Assembly (NCBI RefSeq): GCF_958979055.1
Contig: NC_084886.1
Location: 38,212,154-38,276,153 of the forward strand
From: Alnus glutinosa
Taxonomy: Eukaryota > Streptophyta > Magnoliopsida > Fagales > Betulaceae
DNA length: 64,000 nucleotides
Direction of reading: 5' to 3'
Part shown: piece by piece, positions 35,560 through 46,786 of the stretch
Numbering within the stretch: position 1 is the stretch's first letter
How the letters are laid out: every line of letters starts with the position of its first letter
Translations under genes and position numbers: made by a program
Notes under the pieces: model-generated
Databases searched by the model: none
Seen by the model: the letters and a program-made list of their open reading frames with translations, nothing else
Told to the model about the DNA's origin: nothing

Positions 35560-35885
35560 TGTGTCTGTTCCTTTGCTGCAAAGATTATAATTGTTGTGGA
35601 CTGTGGTATTTATCATTCATTCAACAGGTCTGTGTGACCACTGACCTTGTCTTAAAAACATAAATAAAATAAAATACTAGACAAGAAAAGTCCGTGTCTA
35701 AACTCGGATCTTTTGGTCTGTTTCTTCGCCTCTAAGAAATAAATAATTGTCGTGGGATTTAAAAAAAAATGAATTAAAAATATTTCAAAAAAAAAAACTA
35801 TAATTAATCTCCCAATTTTACATTAAGTTGTTCATGTGAGAATGTTATATCCTTTTCACGAAATAAAACATATAAATTTTTTAAG

Positions 35886-35973
<88 letters not shown>

Positions 35974-37630
35974 TTCAAATTTAAGGATTACATTTAACAT
36001 AATACTTTTTGGAGACCTCCAAAATTACGTAATTTGTTTGGCCATTAAGGAAATAAAATTAAGAAAGAAAAACTATTTTTTATTAAATTAAAACTCATCA
36101 ATGAGAATGAAATTTTCAAAAATGTCCAATGATACTAATATCTAAAAGTTTTTTTTTTTTTTTTTCTCTTTGTATTGAGTGAATTAAGTGCTGACAGATT
36201 TATATATATGCATGTTTAGTTGAAGTAGGTAACCTAAACAGTACATCTTTATTGATGAATACATGTTAGTTGATCAATCAAAATCAATTATAACTCTTAT
36301 GAGGCAAATGGTTACTTCACTATAAGAATACCCTTGATTTTTCTTTAAAAAAAAAAAATCAAATATTCAGGCATTGATATTTTTACAAATTTCGTTAAAT
36401 TCTAACCAACTACTTAATTCTTGAAATTTTTTTCTTAAAAAAAAAATAAAAAAAAAAGGATATTTTGAGAATTTTACCCTAAAAATTCAAATCAATGATT
36501 GAAATTGAAAGATGGATACCATAAATTAACACTTTTTAAAGTTTGAGTACTTAATTTCAAAAGTGATGAAAGATTAGAAATTATTATAAGTAAAGTTTTT
36601 CCTTTATATTATTAAGTCAAAGACGTTATCAAACAATTCAACACATAAAACACTCTTTAAAATTATAACAATTGTTTTTACTTTTATGTCATCTCAAAAC
36701 ACTTTTTATAAAATAATAATTAAAAAAAACACATTAACAAAAATAAGTATCTAGAAATACCATCCTTGATCCCTTTTCTCTTGCCCAAGTTATTTTCAGA
36801 GAAAAAAAAAAAAAAAATTATCTAGAAAGTGGGGCTCGGCAAAAAGTTTCTCATTGATAGCATTTGTTGTCCATTCATTACCAACTCAATTTCAAAGATA
36901 TATTTGAGCCTAAAAATTAGACTTTGTCTCTTTCAAAATTAAGCCTGTCCCTCATTAATTTATTCCTGTTTCTCATGTGTACATGTGAAGGGTATGCATG
37001 AAGAATATTAGCTACTTCAACTTCCATATGCTTTGACTAGATTCTCTTCATCTTATTTGAAATGAATAGTTAAAATTTATTTTATGATCATGATTTAAAA
37101 TTTATGTATATAATTGTGAATATAAAGTTAATGTTAACACATTTTTTTTAAAAATAAAAAATAATGTAAAATCACGTACAATATTAAATACACTAACTTT
37201 ATATTTCAACTTAAATGAATAATCTTAGGACAGAGATGGACTTAATACATTTATGACTTGGTAAAATTTGTACAAACAAAAAGTTGCTAGAAGGAAATAT
37301 AGGAGGGAGATGCGTGTGGTGTGGGAAAATTCTCAGACAGGGGGGGGTTTAATTAATTAACTTTATAAAGGTATTGAAAATATAATACTTAGTAAATAAT
37401 TAATAATATTAAATTTTGAAAGATTGTTAATGAAAAACAATAAACTAAACACATTTAATGAGAGGGTCAAAGGCAGGTGGAATGTCTCCTTGGGGCCTTT
37501 GCAATTTGGATACCACAAAAACACACAAGTCTCCTTCAAGCCGTCACTTCAATTCCCAAATTTCTATTTTGCTTATGGTCGTTGAAAACTTGCTTGGTTT
37601 AATGGTTTAATCTGCTCAATTTGACTTTTC
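35560..37630. other. AT-rich intergenic region
   Basis: No gene recognised. A TA microsatellite at 35889-35970 is the most evident structure. The rest is low-complexity AT-rich sequence with several poly-A/T tracts. Confidence 0.6.
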
Positions 37631-37734
37631 CTTTTGAGTAGGTACGCTTCTAATGATTGGTCTACTTGCGCGTGCCATTTTAAGCAATTACAAAGAGAGA
37701 GAGGGGGAAGGGAAGAAATACAAAGTCCATCACA

Positions 37735-39605
37735 ATACAAAATAAGGGCAGGAAAACCTCCTACGTCTAGAGAGAGAAGCTCTTATTTTCTTGTGAGAGA
37801 AGTTTTTTTACTGATTTGTTGTTCGTGCCTCCTAGCCTTCAAGGACTATGGAGTTTTTTGTTCCTCCATAATGTGTATCATTGGAGGTAGTTTTCTCCCT
37901 GCCATTAGGGCTGTGGAGCTTTGTTTCTCTGAGTCCTTACTAGGCTTTGGAGTTTTGTGTTGGTTTTCTTCTTCTTCTTCCCGTTTCTCTGATAGGAGGT
38001 TTATCTTGAGGCTTCCGATGGGAAATATTGTTATTGTTGTGTCGCTGGTGAAGCATTTCCGGACTTTACTTGTTAAGCTATTTTGATGTTAAATCTACGC
38101 TTATCCATCGGCTTCTGAGAGACACGCGCCACTCAGATGGGTCCACCGACGTGTTCTGGTTCCGTCGTTCTTTGTTGCGGCCGTGTGGGTTACCGGTGAC
38201 CGGCGCGTGGCTGTCACGCGCCAGAGAAGTCTTCTCTTTGTGCTGCTCGTGACGATCACGCTCCGCTTCTTTTCGCCGAGCAACAGTGGTGCTCAGACTC
38301 AGGGAGGCCGATCTGTTGTTAGGTAGCTTCGGGGGAGGCGCGTGCCGTACACGCGCCGGTTTTCCGACGATGGCAGTGTCCCTTCCGACGACTTGGGTTG
38401 ATTTTCTGTTAGATCTGTTTGTGAAATTCCTTAGTTTATAAGTACAGTTTGCCTATGTATGACTCAAATTTTATTGAAATTTTCTTTATAATGGGGGCTT
38501 ATTTGTAGTTTTATGCTCCGTTTGTTTCGACGTAAAATGGTTTCCGTCGTAAAATGATTTCAGGGAAGTCATTTTTCAGGAAGCCATTTTCCGTCGAAAG
38601 CATTTTCCGGTGTTTGGCGCGTACGGAAAATCGCAAATATTTTTTTATATTTTTATTCAATCATATTAACTTATAAAAATCAATTTTTATTCGCAACTTT
38701 AAAATATTAATGTAAAATAATATAAAAATTATCGATGACGAGATTCCGTTACTGACCGACTAGATTCTGACTATTTTCACATGATTTCGGCTAATATAAC
38801 TAGAATTCGAGATAAATGCCGGAATCCGGACAGTTTTGTCGGAATCTGGGATAGCCGGATTCCGGCGAAAGTGGCCGGATCTGGCCAGATCCCGTCAGGA
38901 TGGCCGGATCTGGCCAGATCCGTCCGGCCAGCCGGCCGTTCTGGCCAGGACCGGCCGGGAACCGGCCTCCCTGGCCAGGGCCGGCCGGGAACCGGCCTCC
39001 CTGGCCAGGGCAGGCCGGAATCCGGCTCTCTGGCCAGATCCGGCCAGATGGCCGGAATCCGGCCTTTCTGGCCAGATCCGGTCAGATGGCCGGAATCCGG
39101 CCGGTCTGGCCAGATCCGGCCAGATGGCCGGATTCCGGTCAGATTCGTCGCCGGAATCCGGTCAGCCGGATTCCGGCGAAGGTGGCCGGATTCCGTCGCC
39201 AGATTCCGGCGACATTAACGGATGTTGGATTCCTATACCGGCAATATTTCGATGGTGGTCGGCTGCTTGAACGTGAAGGTCGACTGTGCCGTTTAAAATA
39301 AATCGACTGTGTCTCGCGTCTTCGGAAAATGATTTACGCTTTTAAAAAGCGTAAATCATTTTCCGAAATTTACTAAGCATTTTTGGTCAAACAGAAATCA
39401 TTTTCCGGTTGACTATTATTTTCGCCCCTACCAAACACCGGAAAATGCCGAAATCATTTTCCAGAAATCATTTTACACCGAAACAAACGGAGCATTAGTA
39501 AAGTTTGGAATTCTGCATAGGCAGCTGTTTTTTAAGCCAGATTCTTCTGGCTTAAGAGTATGGGGGGCCTGTCCCTCATTTCTCAAGATGTAAGCCTTTG
39601 GCTTT
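37735..39605 (+). mobile_element. Non-autonomous retroposon, copy 2 (interrupted)
   Basis: Blocks match the retroposon at 50465-51494 in the same order: CCTCCTAGCCTTCAAGG, ATTAGGGCTGTGGAG, GACACGCGCC, CGGTGACCGGCGCGTGG, CACGCGCCAG, GCTCGTGA and a later GCGCGTGC...ACGCGCC pair. This copy is interrupted by the Harbinger-like element at 38514-39494; the stretch after it (about 39498-39605) may be its tail. No poly-A or target duplication is seen, so both boundaries are approximate. The ORFs inside have no family resemblance. Confidence 0.6.
38514..39494. mobile_element. Tourist/Harbinger-like element with CCGGCC core
   Basis: 981 bp with inverted ends TGCTCCGTTTGTTTCG and CGAAACAAACGGAGCA and an exact TTA duplication (38511-38513 and 39495-39497). 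Both arms repeat GTAAAATGATTTC and ATTTTCCGGTGTTTGG-like segments. The core (about 38815-39200) is GC-rich and made of short direct and inverted repeats built from TGGCCAGATC, GGCCGGAATCCGGCC and CCGGCCGGGAACC. No transposase is present. The three long ORFs crossing the core are composition artefacts. Confidence 0.88.
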
Positions 39606-39614
39606 TAAAATTTA

Positions 39615-40565
39615 GGGATAATTGCACCGTTGGTCCCTGTGGTATACCATAATTATTTTTCACTCCCTATGGTTTAAAAAGTTCATGGGAGATCCTTGTT
39701 ATATGCAATAATTACAAATTGATCCCTGGCGTCAAATTCTATTAAATTTTTTAACAGATTCCGTCAAATGCCACCTCAGCGACACGTGTCGCCAATAAGA
39801 TGGCGACACGTGTCCACCGTAATAAAAAAAAATAATTTTTATTAAAAAAATAAAAATACTTATTTTTAAAAAAATAAAAATTCAAAAAAAAATTCAAAAA
39901 AAATAAAAAACAAAAAAAAAAACTGAAGGGGCCGGCCACCCCTTTGGGGGTGGCCTGGCCGCCCCCAGCCACTGGGGGTGGCCGCGCGCCACCCCCAGTG
40001 GCCGGGGGTGGCGCGGAGCCACCCCAGTGGCCTGGGGGTGGCCCGAAAGGCCACCCCTGGAAGATCCAGGGGTGGCCCGAAGGCCACCCCCTGTGGCTTG
40101 TGGGTGGCCGCGCGCCACCCCCGGCCACTGGGGGTGGCCGCGCGCCACCCCCGGCCACTGGGGGTGGCCGCGCGCCACCCCTGCGGCCACTGGGGGTGGC
40201 GCGCGGCCACCCCCAGTGGCTGGGGGCGGCCAGGCCACCCCCCAAGGGGTGGCCGGCCCCTTCAGTTTTTTTTTTTTTTTTTGTTTTTTTGTTTTTTTGA
40301 TTTTTTTTTTTTTTTTTAAATAAGTATTTTTTTTTAAAAAAAAAAAATTTTTTTTTATTACGGTGGACACGTGTCGCCATCTTATTGGCGACACGTGTCG
40401 CTGACGTGGCATTTGACGGAATCTGTTAAAAAATTTAACAGAATTTGACGTCAGGGATCGATTTGTAATTATTGCATATCACGAGGACCTCCCATGAACT
40501 TTTTAAACTTTAGGGAGTGAAAAATAATTATGGTATACCACAGGGACCAACGGTGCAATTATCCC
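39615..40565. mobile_element. Mutator-type foldback with GGGTGGCC core (951 bp)
   Basis: A near-perfect palindrome. The arms start GGGATAATTGCACCG and end CGGTGCAATTATCCC, and include GACACGTGTCGCC next to ATAAGATGG or its inverse. The perfect 9-bp duplication TAAAATTTA lies at 39606-39614 and 40566-40574. The core at 39930-40265 is very GC-rich, with repeated GGGGGTGGCC and GCGCGCCACCCCC. No gene. Confidence 0.93.
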
Positions 40566-40574
40566 TAAAATTTA

Positions 40575-41460
40575 TAATAACACATGCTATTAGTTCAAAA
40601 AAAAAAAAAAAACAAACAAACAAACAAACAAGTACAATATTAGAAAAGTCTAAAGATTATTGGAAATGGGCCAAAAAAATGACCCGACCCATTTGATACT
40701 TGGAACCTCAACCAAGAAGAAGGCCGCCAAGAACAGCTGTTTGAAACAGTATATCAAAGACGGATATATATATATATGCTTGTTAAAACACCAATCGTGG
40801 CAAAAAGCTAGTTTCGAGGCTGAAGCAAAGAGAGCGCTAAAACTGGTTGGATCGAAGTTGTTGGAGTTGTACACCATTGCAGAGTCTAGCGAGAATGGTT
40901 CCTGATGAATAAGGTAAGCGGGACTTCGCATGTGGGTCTTTAATTGCATTTGGAGCTTTCCATCGACAAAAAAGGGGAACCCACTATGGGAATCCTTGCA
41001 AAAGAGAAGACCGGAGCCATAGATATGAAGAAGGATCGGAGCCAACAAAAAAAAATTGATGAGTGGCGCGTGCAGGCCCACATGAGCCGTGGCGGCGCAT
41101 GGGAAGCATGAACAGTGTAGGGGAAGGTCGGCTAGGGGATCTAGGGGTGGGGAAGAAGGTGAGGTGGTGCATTTAGGGCGGAGAGATTGAGTGTACTACA
41201 TATATGACTCTCAAGATTAAGAGAAAATATGAGAAAAAGAAAAGTAAAATGAAAGAGAAGAATGGAGGAGGAGGAGGAGGGACGCCTCTTCAGGTGACAC
41301 TCAATCGTAAGAAGCAACTCACAAAAGAATATTATGGAGAAGGACAAGAACTCTTTGGGAGATTTGACTTTTGTCTTTTCTTTTAGACCTTATATAAGTT
41401 CCAACATAATTTTTCTCTAAATTAGGTTGAATGAAGTTCTTCTAAATAGTCCATAAAAAT
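40575..41460. other. Intergenic stretch, no gene recognised
   Basis: Holds a CAAA microsatellite (about 40612-40632) and mixed-composition DNA at 40650-41380 that could be an old gene remnant. No domain is recognisable in its short frames. Confidence 0.4.
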
Positions 41461-41462
41461 GT

Positions 41463-41620
41463 TATGTGTTATTTTGCATTGTGAGGAGCACGTGTTTTTT
41501 TTTAATTGTAAGGGCAAAGTTGGAAGAGCAAATGTATTTTAAATAAAATTTATTCCAACTTTGTCATTGTAATTAAAAAAAACATGTGATTCTCACATAC
41601 AAAAGATCATATTACATTTT
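41463..41620. mobile_element. Foldback MITE
   Basis: Inverted arms share CACGTGTTTTTTTTTAATT / AATTAAAAAAAACATGTG and GCAAAGTTGGAA / TTCCAACTTTG. Length is about 155 bp. Confidence 0.6.
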
Positions 41621-41661
41621 ATTTCTTTTAATTCAATTTGAAAGAAATCTTTGTCATATAG

Positions 41662-42641
41662 GAGCATTAGCAGCAGATTCCCAACCATTTTCCCTACTTT
41701 AGGGAAAATTTAGGGAACCAAACCACTTTTTTTTTCCCTATAAAAAAATACCCCACAATAGATTCCCTTAATTTTCCCTATATCAATTAAATACTATTTT
41801 TTACTCTTTTTTTTTTCTCTTTCCTACCTTTACCACTAAATTATTATTATTATTTTTATTTTTATTTTTATTTTCACTATATCTCATTGTCACTCTCCCT
41901 CATTTATTTCCGTCACCGTTGGCCTCCTGAGTCTTGAATGGCCGAGCAGTCTTCTTCGTCAGTCGTCTTCTTCGACGATCCCCGTAAATCCTTAACAAAA
42001 ACGAACCCGGCATGGCCGTTTTCCTCTATGGCGTCGTTTAGGTTGCCGGTGTTGGAGGCTTCCTCAGGGATTTGACGAAGTTGAGTTCCTGAGAGCGAGC
42101 GGATGGCGTCGCTCAGCTTGTCGTGGAGGACGGGGATGGGCCCGGAGAGCTGGTTGGCGGTGATGAAAGGTTGGAGAGGAAGAGCGCGCTGGAGAGATTA
42201 AACTTGGAGAGGGACGACAACTCGCTGGCGATTATCGCCTTGTTTTTTTCTTGGCTTTGCTGGAAAGGGCTATATCGGTAGGCAATGGAGCGAAGGAACC
42301 ATGAATCGGTGAAGTGGCGGTGGCCGTGAGAGTGGATAGGCGCATCTTGTTGACGGACAGTGTTGCAGTGGCGGTGGCCGCGAGTCTTGCAGTGGGCTAC
42401 AAGGGGGAATTTGGTGAAGAAGAAGAGGGAAGAGGATCCGGTGAGTGAGGGTACAGCAGGAGAGTCAGAGAGAGAGAGGTGTTTTTCTCTATTAAAATAT
42501 TAGATTGGGTAGCACTGTAGCTACCCAAGGATGAAGATGCATAATAGGGCTTCTGCTGTGACATACTTTTTTGTAATTTTTTTCAAATATTCCCTATTTT
42601 AGGGAATAGAACCACTTATAAGGCATCTGCTACTAGTGCTC
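41662..42641. mobile_element. Tourist/Harbinger-like element C carrying a gene scrap
   Basis: 980 bp. The ends are GAGCATTAGCAGCAGATTCC and the inverse of GAGCACTAGTAGCAGATGCC, flanked by TAG and TAA, a decayed 3-bp duplication. The arms repeat TTTAGGGAAAATTTAGGGAA and CCCTATATCAATTAAATA as in A and B. The interior (about 41890-42480) is GC-rich, unlike the arms, and includes an LRR-like gene scrap. No transposase. Confidence 0.8.
42000..42235 (-). pseudogene. LRR-like gene fragment inside element C
   Basis: On minus, one frame reads ELSSLSKFNLSSALFLSNL and an adjacent frame reads PFITANQLSGPIPVLHDKL then SDAIRSLSG. N-Q-L-S-G-P-I-P followed by regularly spaced leucines is the plant leucine-rich-repeat pattern seen in receptor kinases. 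The change of frame and the lack of a continuous domain show it is broken. The similarity is short, so the parent gene cannot be named; a chance match is possible. Confidence 0.4.
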
Positions 42642-42644
42642 TAA

Positions 42645-43132
42645 GTTCTATTGACGTTGTGATGTAATCATAATCTGTAAGTATTACATCTTTATCTAAA
42701 TAGCTATCGAGTCTAAATAGAAGTAATAGTTTGAATAAGATGCTTATCTCTTATAGTGAGAGAAGATGAGTAATAGTTTTCATTTAAAGTTCTCTTTGAA
42801 TAGTAGTAAGATTATTTAGCTAAAGGGAGTAGTGAAACTCTATCTAGAATATTAGAGTTACACTCCTACATGAGTTTGCTAGCCTAATTGTATATTTTTT
42901 AAAAAAACTATGGAATAATATGAAGATAATTATTGTTATGTGAAATACAGTTTACCATATTTTTTGGGAGATCAGACTTTCTCGAATTAGCGATTAGAGG
43001 TTACGGTTCTTTCGAACGAGCTAATCTATCATTTTATGTATTTTGTATTAATTGGTTTGCATCAAGTTGATATACATTCATCTTAAAATATTATTGAAAT
43101 TTATTTCCAGTTAAATGTTTTACTTGTAAATA
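42645..43132. other. AT-rich intergenic stretch
   Basis: No gene or clear repeat seen. Confidence 0.5.
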
Positions 43133-43141
43133 AAAAAATTA

Positions 43142-44009
43142 GGGTTAAATACCTTTTTAGTCCCTGAGTTTTCACAACTTTATTTTTTAGTCTCTGAGTT
43201 TCAAATTGCATCACAGATAATATTTCAATTTTGGGAAAAAACCGAATTGATACATCGGTTAAGTTATCCGTCCAAAAACTAACGGTTTGCTACATATTAA
43301 CCTCAGGGAAAATGTTAGATTTACAACACCAATACAACAACTGTACAACAATCATTCACATGAGGGTGAGTCCCACATACTGGGACCCACCCTCATGTGA
43401 GGGGTTGTTGTATTGGTGTTGTACAAGAATCAAATCCCTAACCTCAGAGGTTGACACGTGGCACTATATAAAAAATTAAAAATTAAAAAATTAAAAATTT
43501 AAAAAAAAAAGAAAAGAAAAAAGGGGGGGGGGGGGGTGGTTGAGCCACCTCTTGGCTGGTCTGGGGTGGCTCGGCCACCCCCTGAACAGAAAAAAATAAA
43601 AATGGCAAGATCGGTTTGGCGTTTTGCCCTTGGGGGTGGCCGAACCATCCCCAAGGGCAAAACGGGCCAAAATTGATCTTGAATTTTTTTTTTTGTCAAG
43701 GGTGGCCAGCCGCCCCCTTGTTTTTTTTTTTTTTTTTTTTTCAAAATTTTAATATATATATATATATATATTTTTAATTTTATTATTTTTTAATTAATTT
43801 TTAAAGATTTTTTATTTTTTATATAGTGCTACGTGTTAATCTCTAAGGTTGACACGTGGCGAACCGTTAATTTTTGGACGAAAAACTTAACTGAGGTACT
43901 AATTCGGTTTTTTTTTTCAAAATTAAGGTACTATCTGTGATGCAATTGAAATTTTAAAAACTAAAAAATAAAGTTTTCAAAACTTAAGAACCGTAGGAGT
44001 ATTTAAACC
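43142..44009. mobile_element. Mutator-type foldback with GGGTGGCC core, containing a nested MITE
   Basis: The arms start GGGTTAAATACC and end GTATTTAAACC; inverted segments include AACTTTATTTTTTAG, TTGCATCACAGATA, GTCCAAAAACTAACGG and GTTGACACGTGGC. The flanks AAAAAATTA and AAAAATTTA form a 9-bp duplication with one mismatch. The core (about 43525-43720) carries GGGGTGGC, GGCCACCCCC and TTGGGGGTGGCC. The left arm is interrupted by the MITE at 43307-43438. Confidence 0.85.
43307..43438. mobile_element. 132-bp Mutator-type MITE, copy 3 (nested)
   Basis: Same family as 10397-10539. The perfect 9-bp duplication TAACCTCAG flanks it at 43298-43306 and 43439-43447. It sits inside the left arm of the foldback at 43142-44009 and is therefore younger than that element. 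Confidence 0.92.
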
Positions 44010-44357
44010 AAAAATTTAAGTAGCTTAAGTTTTTTATAAAAGTCATGATTTAACAATATCTAACTTATTTTCCTAGGAATCGATTTTTTGCTTTGTCGTT
44101 TTTGGTATACGTTGGATAGATTTTGTCAAATCTTTCGCTGAAATGAAATTAAAAAGATAATGGAGACAATGAGCGGGTGTGATTAGGAGGCAAATTACCT
44201 AATTACGTCATCATAATTCACTTAACAGAAAGAAATTCCCTGATAATGGAAGGATTTGATAGGGAAGCAAAATACATAGATATGTGGGTAAATTTCATCT
44301 AAAAAAACAAACAAATAAACACAAAAAACTACCATACCCATAACTAATTTATAAAAA

Positions 44358-45178
44358 GGATAAATGTATAATAAATTCTTAACTCACAACGCAATTTAAA
44401 TTTGGTCTATTAATTTCCAAAAAATCAATATTTACTTCTTTAGTTTTTCGCCGATTTGAAATTAGTCATTTTGTGATTTTTTCTTCCATTTTCGCATTTT
44501 TTGTTATTATCACATCAACTTTTTCGTCACATCATCTTAGAATATATATATTTTTGTTATATTATAAATTTAAAAAACTTATATTTTATATTTTATTTTT
44601 TAAAATGAAAATGGAGGTTTGGGGCGGCCGCTTGGGGAAGGGGGGGGGGGGGGGGGTTGGCCTGCAAGCCACTCCTAGAGGTGGCCAGTGCCGATGCCAC
44701 CTTTGGGGTAGCTTGCGGCCACCAACTAGGGCCAGAGATGGTGCGTGACCAATCCCAAGGCCACCTTGAAATTGATCTAGGAGTCGCCCAAAAGCCATCT
44801 CTAGGGGCCAGGGGTAGCCTCGCGGCCACCCCCAATGGCCGGGGGTGGCCTTCGAGCCACCTTGAAATGAATCTAAGGGTGACCGCGAGCCACCCCCCTT
44901 TCCAAAGGTAGCAGCCACCACAAACTCTTATTTTTCATTTCTTTTAATAAAAAAAAAAGTTTTTAAATTTATAATATAATAAAAAGTGATAATATTTTGA
45001 GATGATGTTGCAAAAAGATTGACGTGGCACTAATAGAAGTTGCAAAAATAGAAGGAAAAATCACAGAATGACTTATTTTAAATCCGCGAAAAATTAAAGG
45101 AATAAATATTGATTTTTAGAAAGTGAGTGACCAATTTTAAATCGTGCTCCGACTCATAAATTTATTATATATTTATCA
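44358..45178. mobile_element. Mutator-type foldback with GGGTGGCC core (821 bp)
   Basis: The left end GGATAAATGTATAATAAATT matches the inverse of the right end TAAATTTATTATATATTTATC. Further inverted segments include AAAAATCAATATTTA and CATTTTGTGATTTTT. The perfect 9-bp duplication TTATAAAAA lies at 44349-44357 and 45179-45187. The core at 44625-44905 holds a long G-tract, then GAGGTGGCC, GCGGCCACCCCC and GGGGGTGGCC. No gene. Confidence 0.9.
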
Positions 45179-45189
45179 TTATAAAAAAT

Positions 45190-46670
45190 AATAATTAAAA
45201 AAAAAGGTTTATAAAAAAAGTAGCAAGTTACGTGTTTATCTTCAAATTTTGATAGTGGGTTACATGGTCATAATATTTCCTCATTTTTAAGTTGAATTAA
45301 AGTTAAAGATAATAAAGCAATGAACTATATGTGAAGATTAGTACTGAAAATTCAATAAAGTTTTTTTTTTTTTTACTGAATATAAATAAAGCCTCAAACT
45401 CCGCAATGGAATTCTTCTTTTTCTCCAAATGCTTTTTCATCCCCAAATTCTGGCATTAGATTGCATTGTGTTTGATCATCAAATAAACATGAAAAGCAAA
45501 ATAATGTGAAACATGATTTATGAATGTAATTTGGCTTTTAGCTTACTCGATCCTAAGATAAATTAGATAATCGTGTTGAGGAACTTAATATTAAAAAAAA
45601 TTAATAATCTCTGAAGCTAATATTTCTATTGCCATTAACTTTGGGAGATTATTACAACCTGAAAAACCCCTCTTCTTTCATTTTTCCAACAAACAATCCA
45701 CTTATCAATGATAAAGTATTGATTAAATATTCAATTTATTTTATTTTATAAATTTAAAATTTTAAAATAAATGATGATTTAATATGGTATTATAGTATCA
45801 GAACAAGAGGTCATAGATTCGAACCCTTATTCTACATTGAATACTTAAGGACTCAATCAAAACGCACCGTTTTGGGTGCCTTTGTTGTTAATTTTATTTT
45901 ATTTTTTTTAAATTTTTTATTTAGATATGTTTGATGTTATTCTCTTACATATCTCTTTTACAAAATATACTATTGAACCTATGAAACAACAATAAATTCA
46001 ATAATAAATTTGCCCATCTTTTATACCGAAATTGGAAAGAGAATGAAATTAACAATTTTTTTTTTATTTTTTTTTAAGAAACAAAAACAATCAATAATGA
46101 CCTGGCATGCCAGTGAATTAAGACCCTGAGTAGACATGCTGACTATGTTATCGTGACACGTGTCAGATTTTAATTGAATATTATATTGCATTGACATTAT
46201 AAAATAACGTGGAGTGAATAAAATGATCTATTTGATAATGATTGGAGTCTTGGGAAATAAATTGATAAAATTTAAACATTAAATAGAAATTTAATAAAGT
46301 CATACCTTAAGAACCTCTAAAAGCATATTTTTTTTCCTTTCTTTCTAATAATTCAAGCTAATAGAAATAAATGTAACCCTTTAACTAATAGATTAACTCT
46401 TAAGACATTCATGATGACTCTAAACTCTTTAAACACCTACCTTAAATTGGACTGCTTTATGCAACTATTGGTACATGGGAGGCTTTAGGCCCAAGGACAA
46501 GACATGTATACATATTTGGTTGTCTACGATAATCCTTTCGTTTTCTCTACAACTCAAGAGTAAAAACCTACACTTCACTGCATCAGTTTCAGATTGCCCG
46601 CCCAAACACATCCTTAACTCAAATTTCAAATCCACGGGGTTTTGGTTCTTTCTCTCTCACACTTCTACTG
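45190..46670. other. AT-rich intergenic region
   Basis: No supported gene; AT-rich sequence with poly-T tracts. The last 200 bp before 46680 probably include the promoter of the coiled-coil gene. Confidence 0.5.
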
Positions 46671-46677
46671 TCTAATC

Positions 46678-46686
46678 CTTATATAC
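46678..46686 (+). promoter_or_regulatory. TATA-box candidate of the coiled-coil gene
   Basis: CTTATATACC lies 105 bp before the start codon, followed by a C/A-rich leader (ACAAGCAGAACCCC). Context and distance fit a plant core promoter. Confidence 0.5.
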
Positions 46687-46786
46687 CCCGACAACCTCAA
46701 GGATCTCTCAGATTGGTCGTAGACACAAGCAGAACCCCCCACACAAGCCCTAGAAACCTCATCACCTCATCGGAGTTCTCGATCCA

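Noticed and set aside
37634-38086. 150-residue ORF
   Set aside because: It falls across the start of the non-coding retroposon copy; the matching stretch in the other copy does not keep the frame.
38781-39301. Three overlapping + ORFs of 130-145 residues
   Set aside because: All cross the repeat core of the Harbinger-like element and are periodic; no domain.
39751-40380. Long Gly/Pro/Trp/Arg-rich ORFs on both strands
   Set aside because: They arise from the GC-rich palindromic core of a Mutator-type foldback; open frames appear in several phases and both strands.
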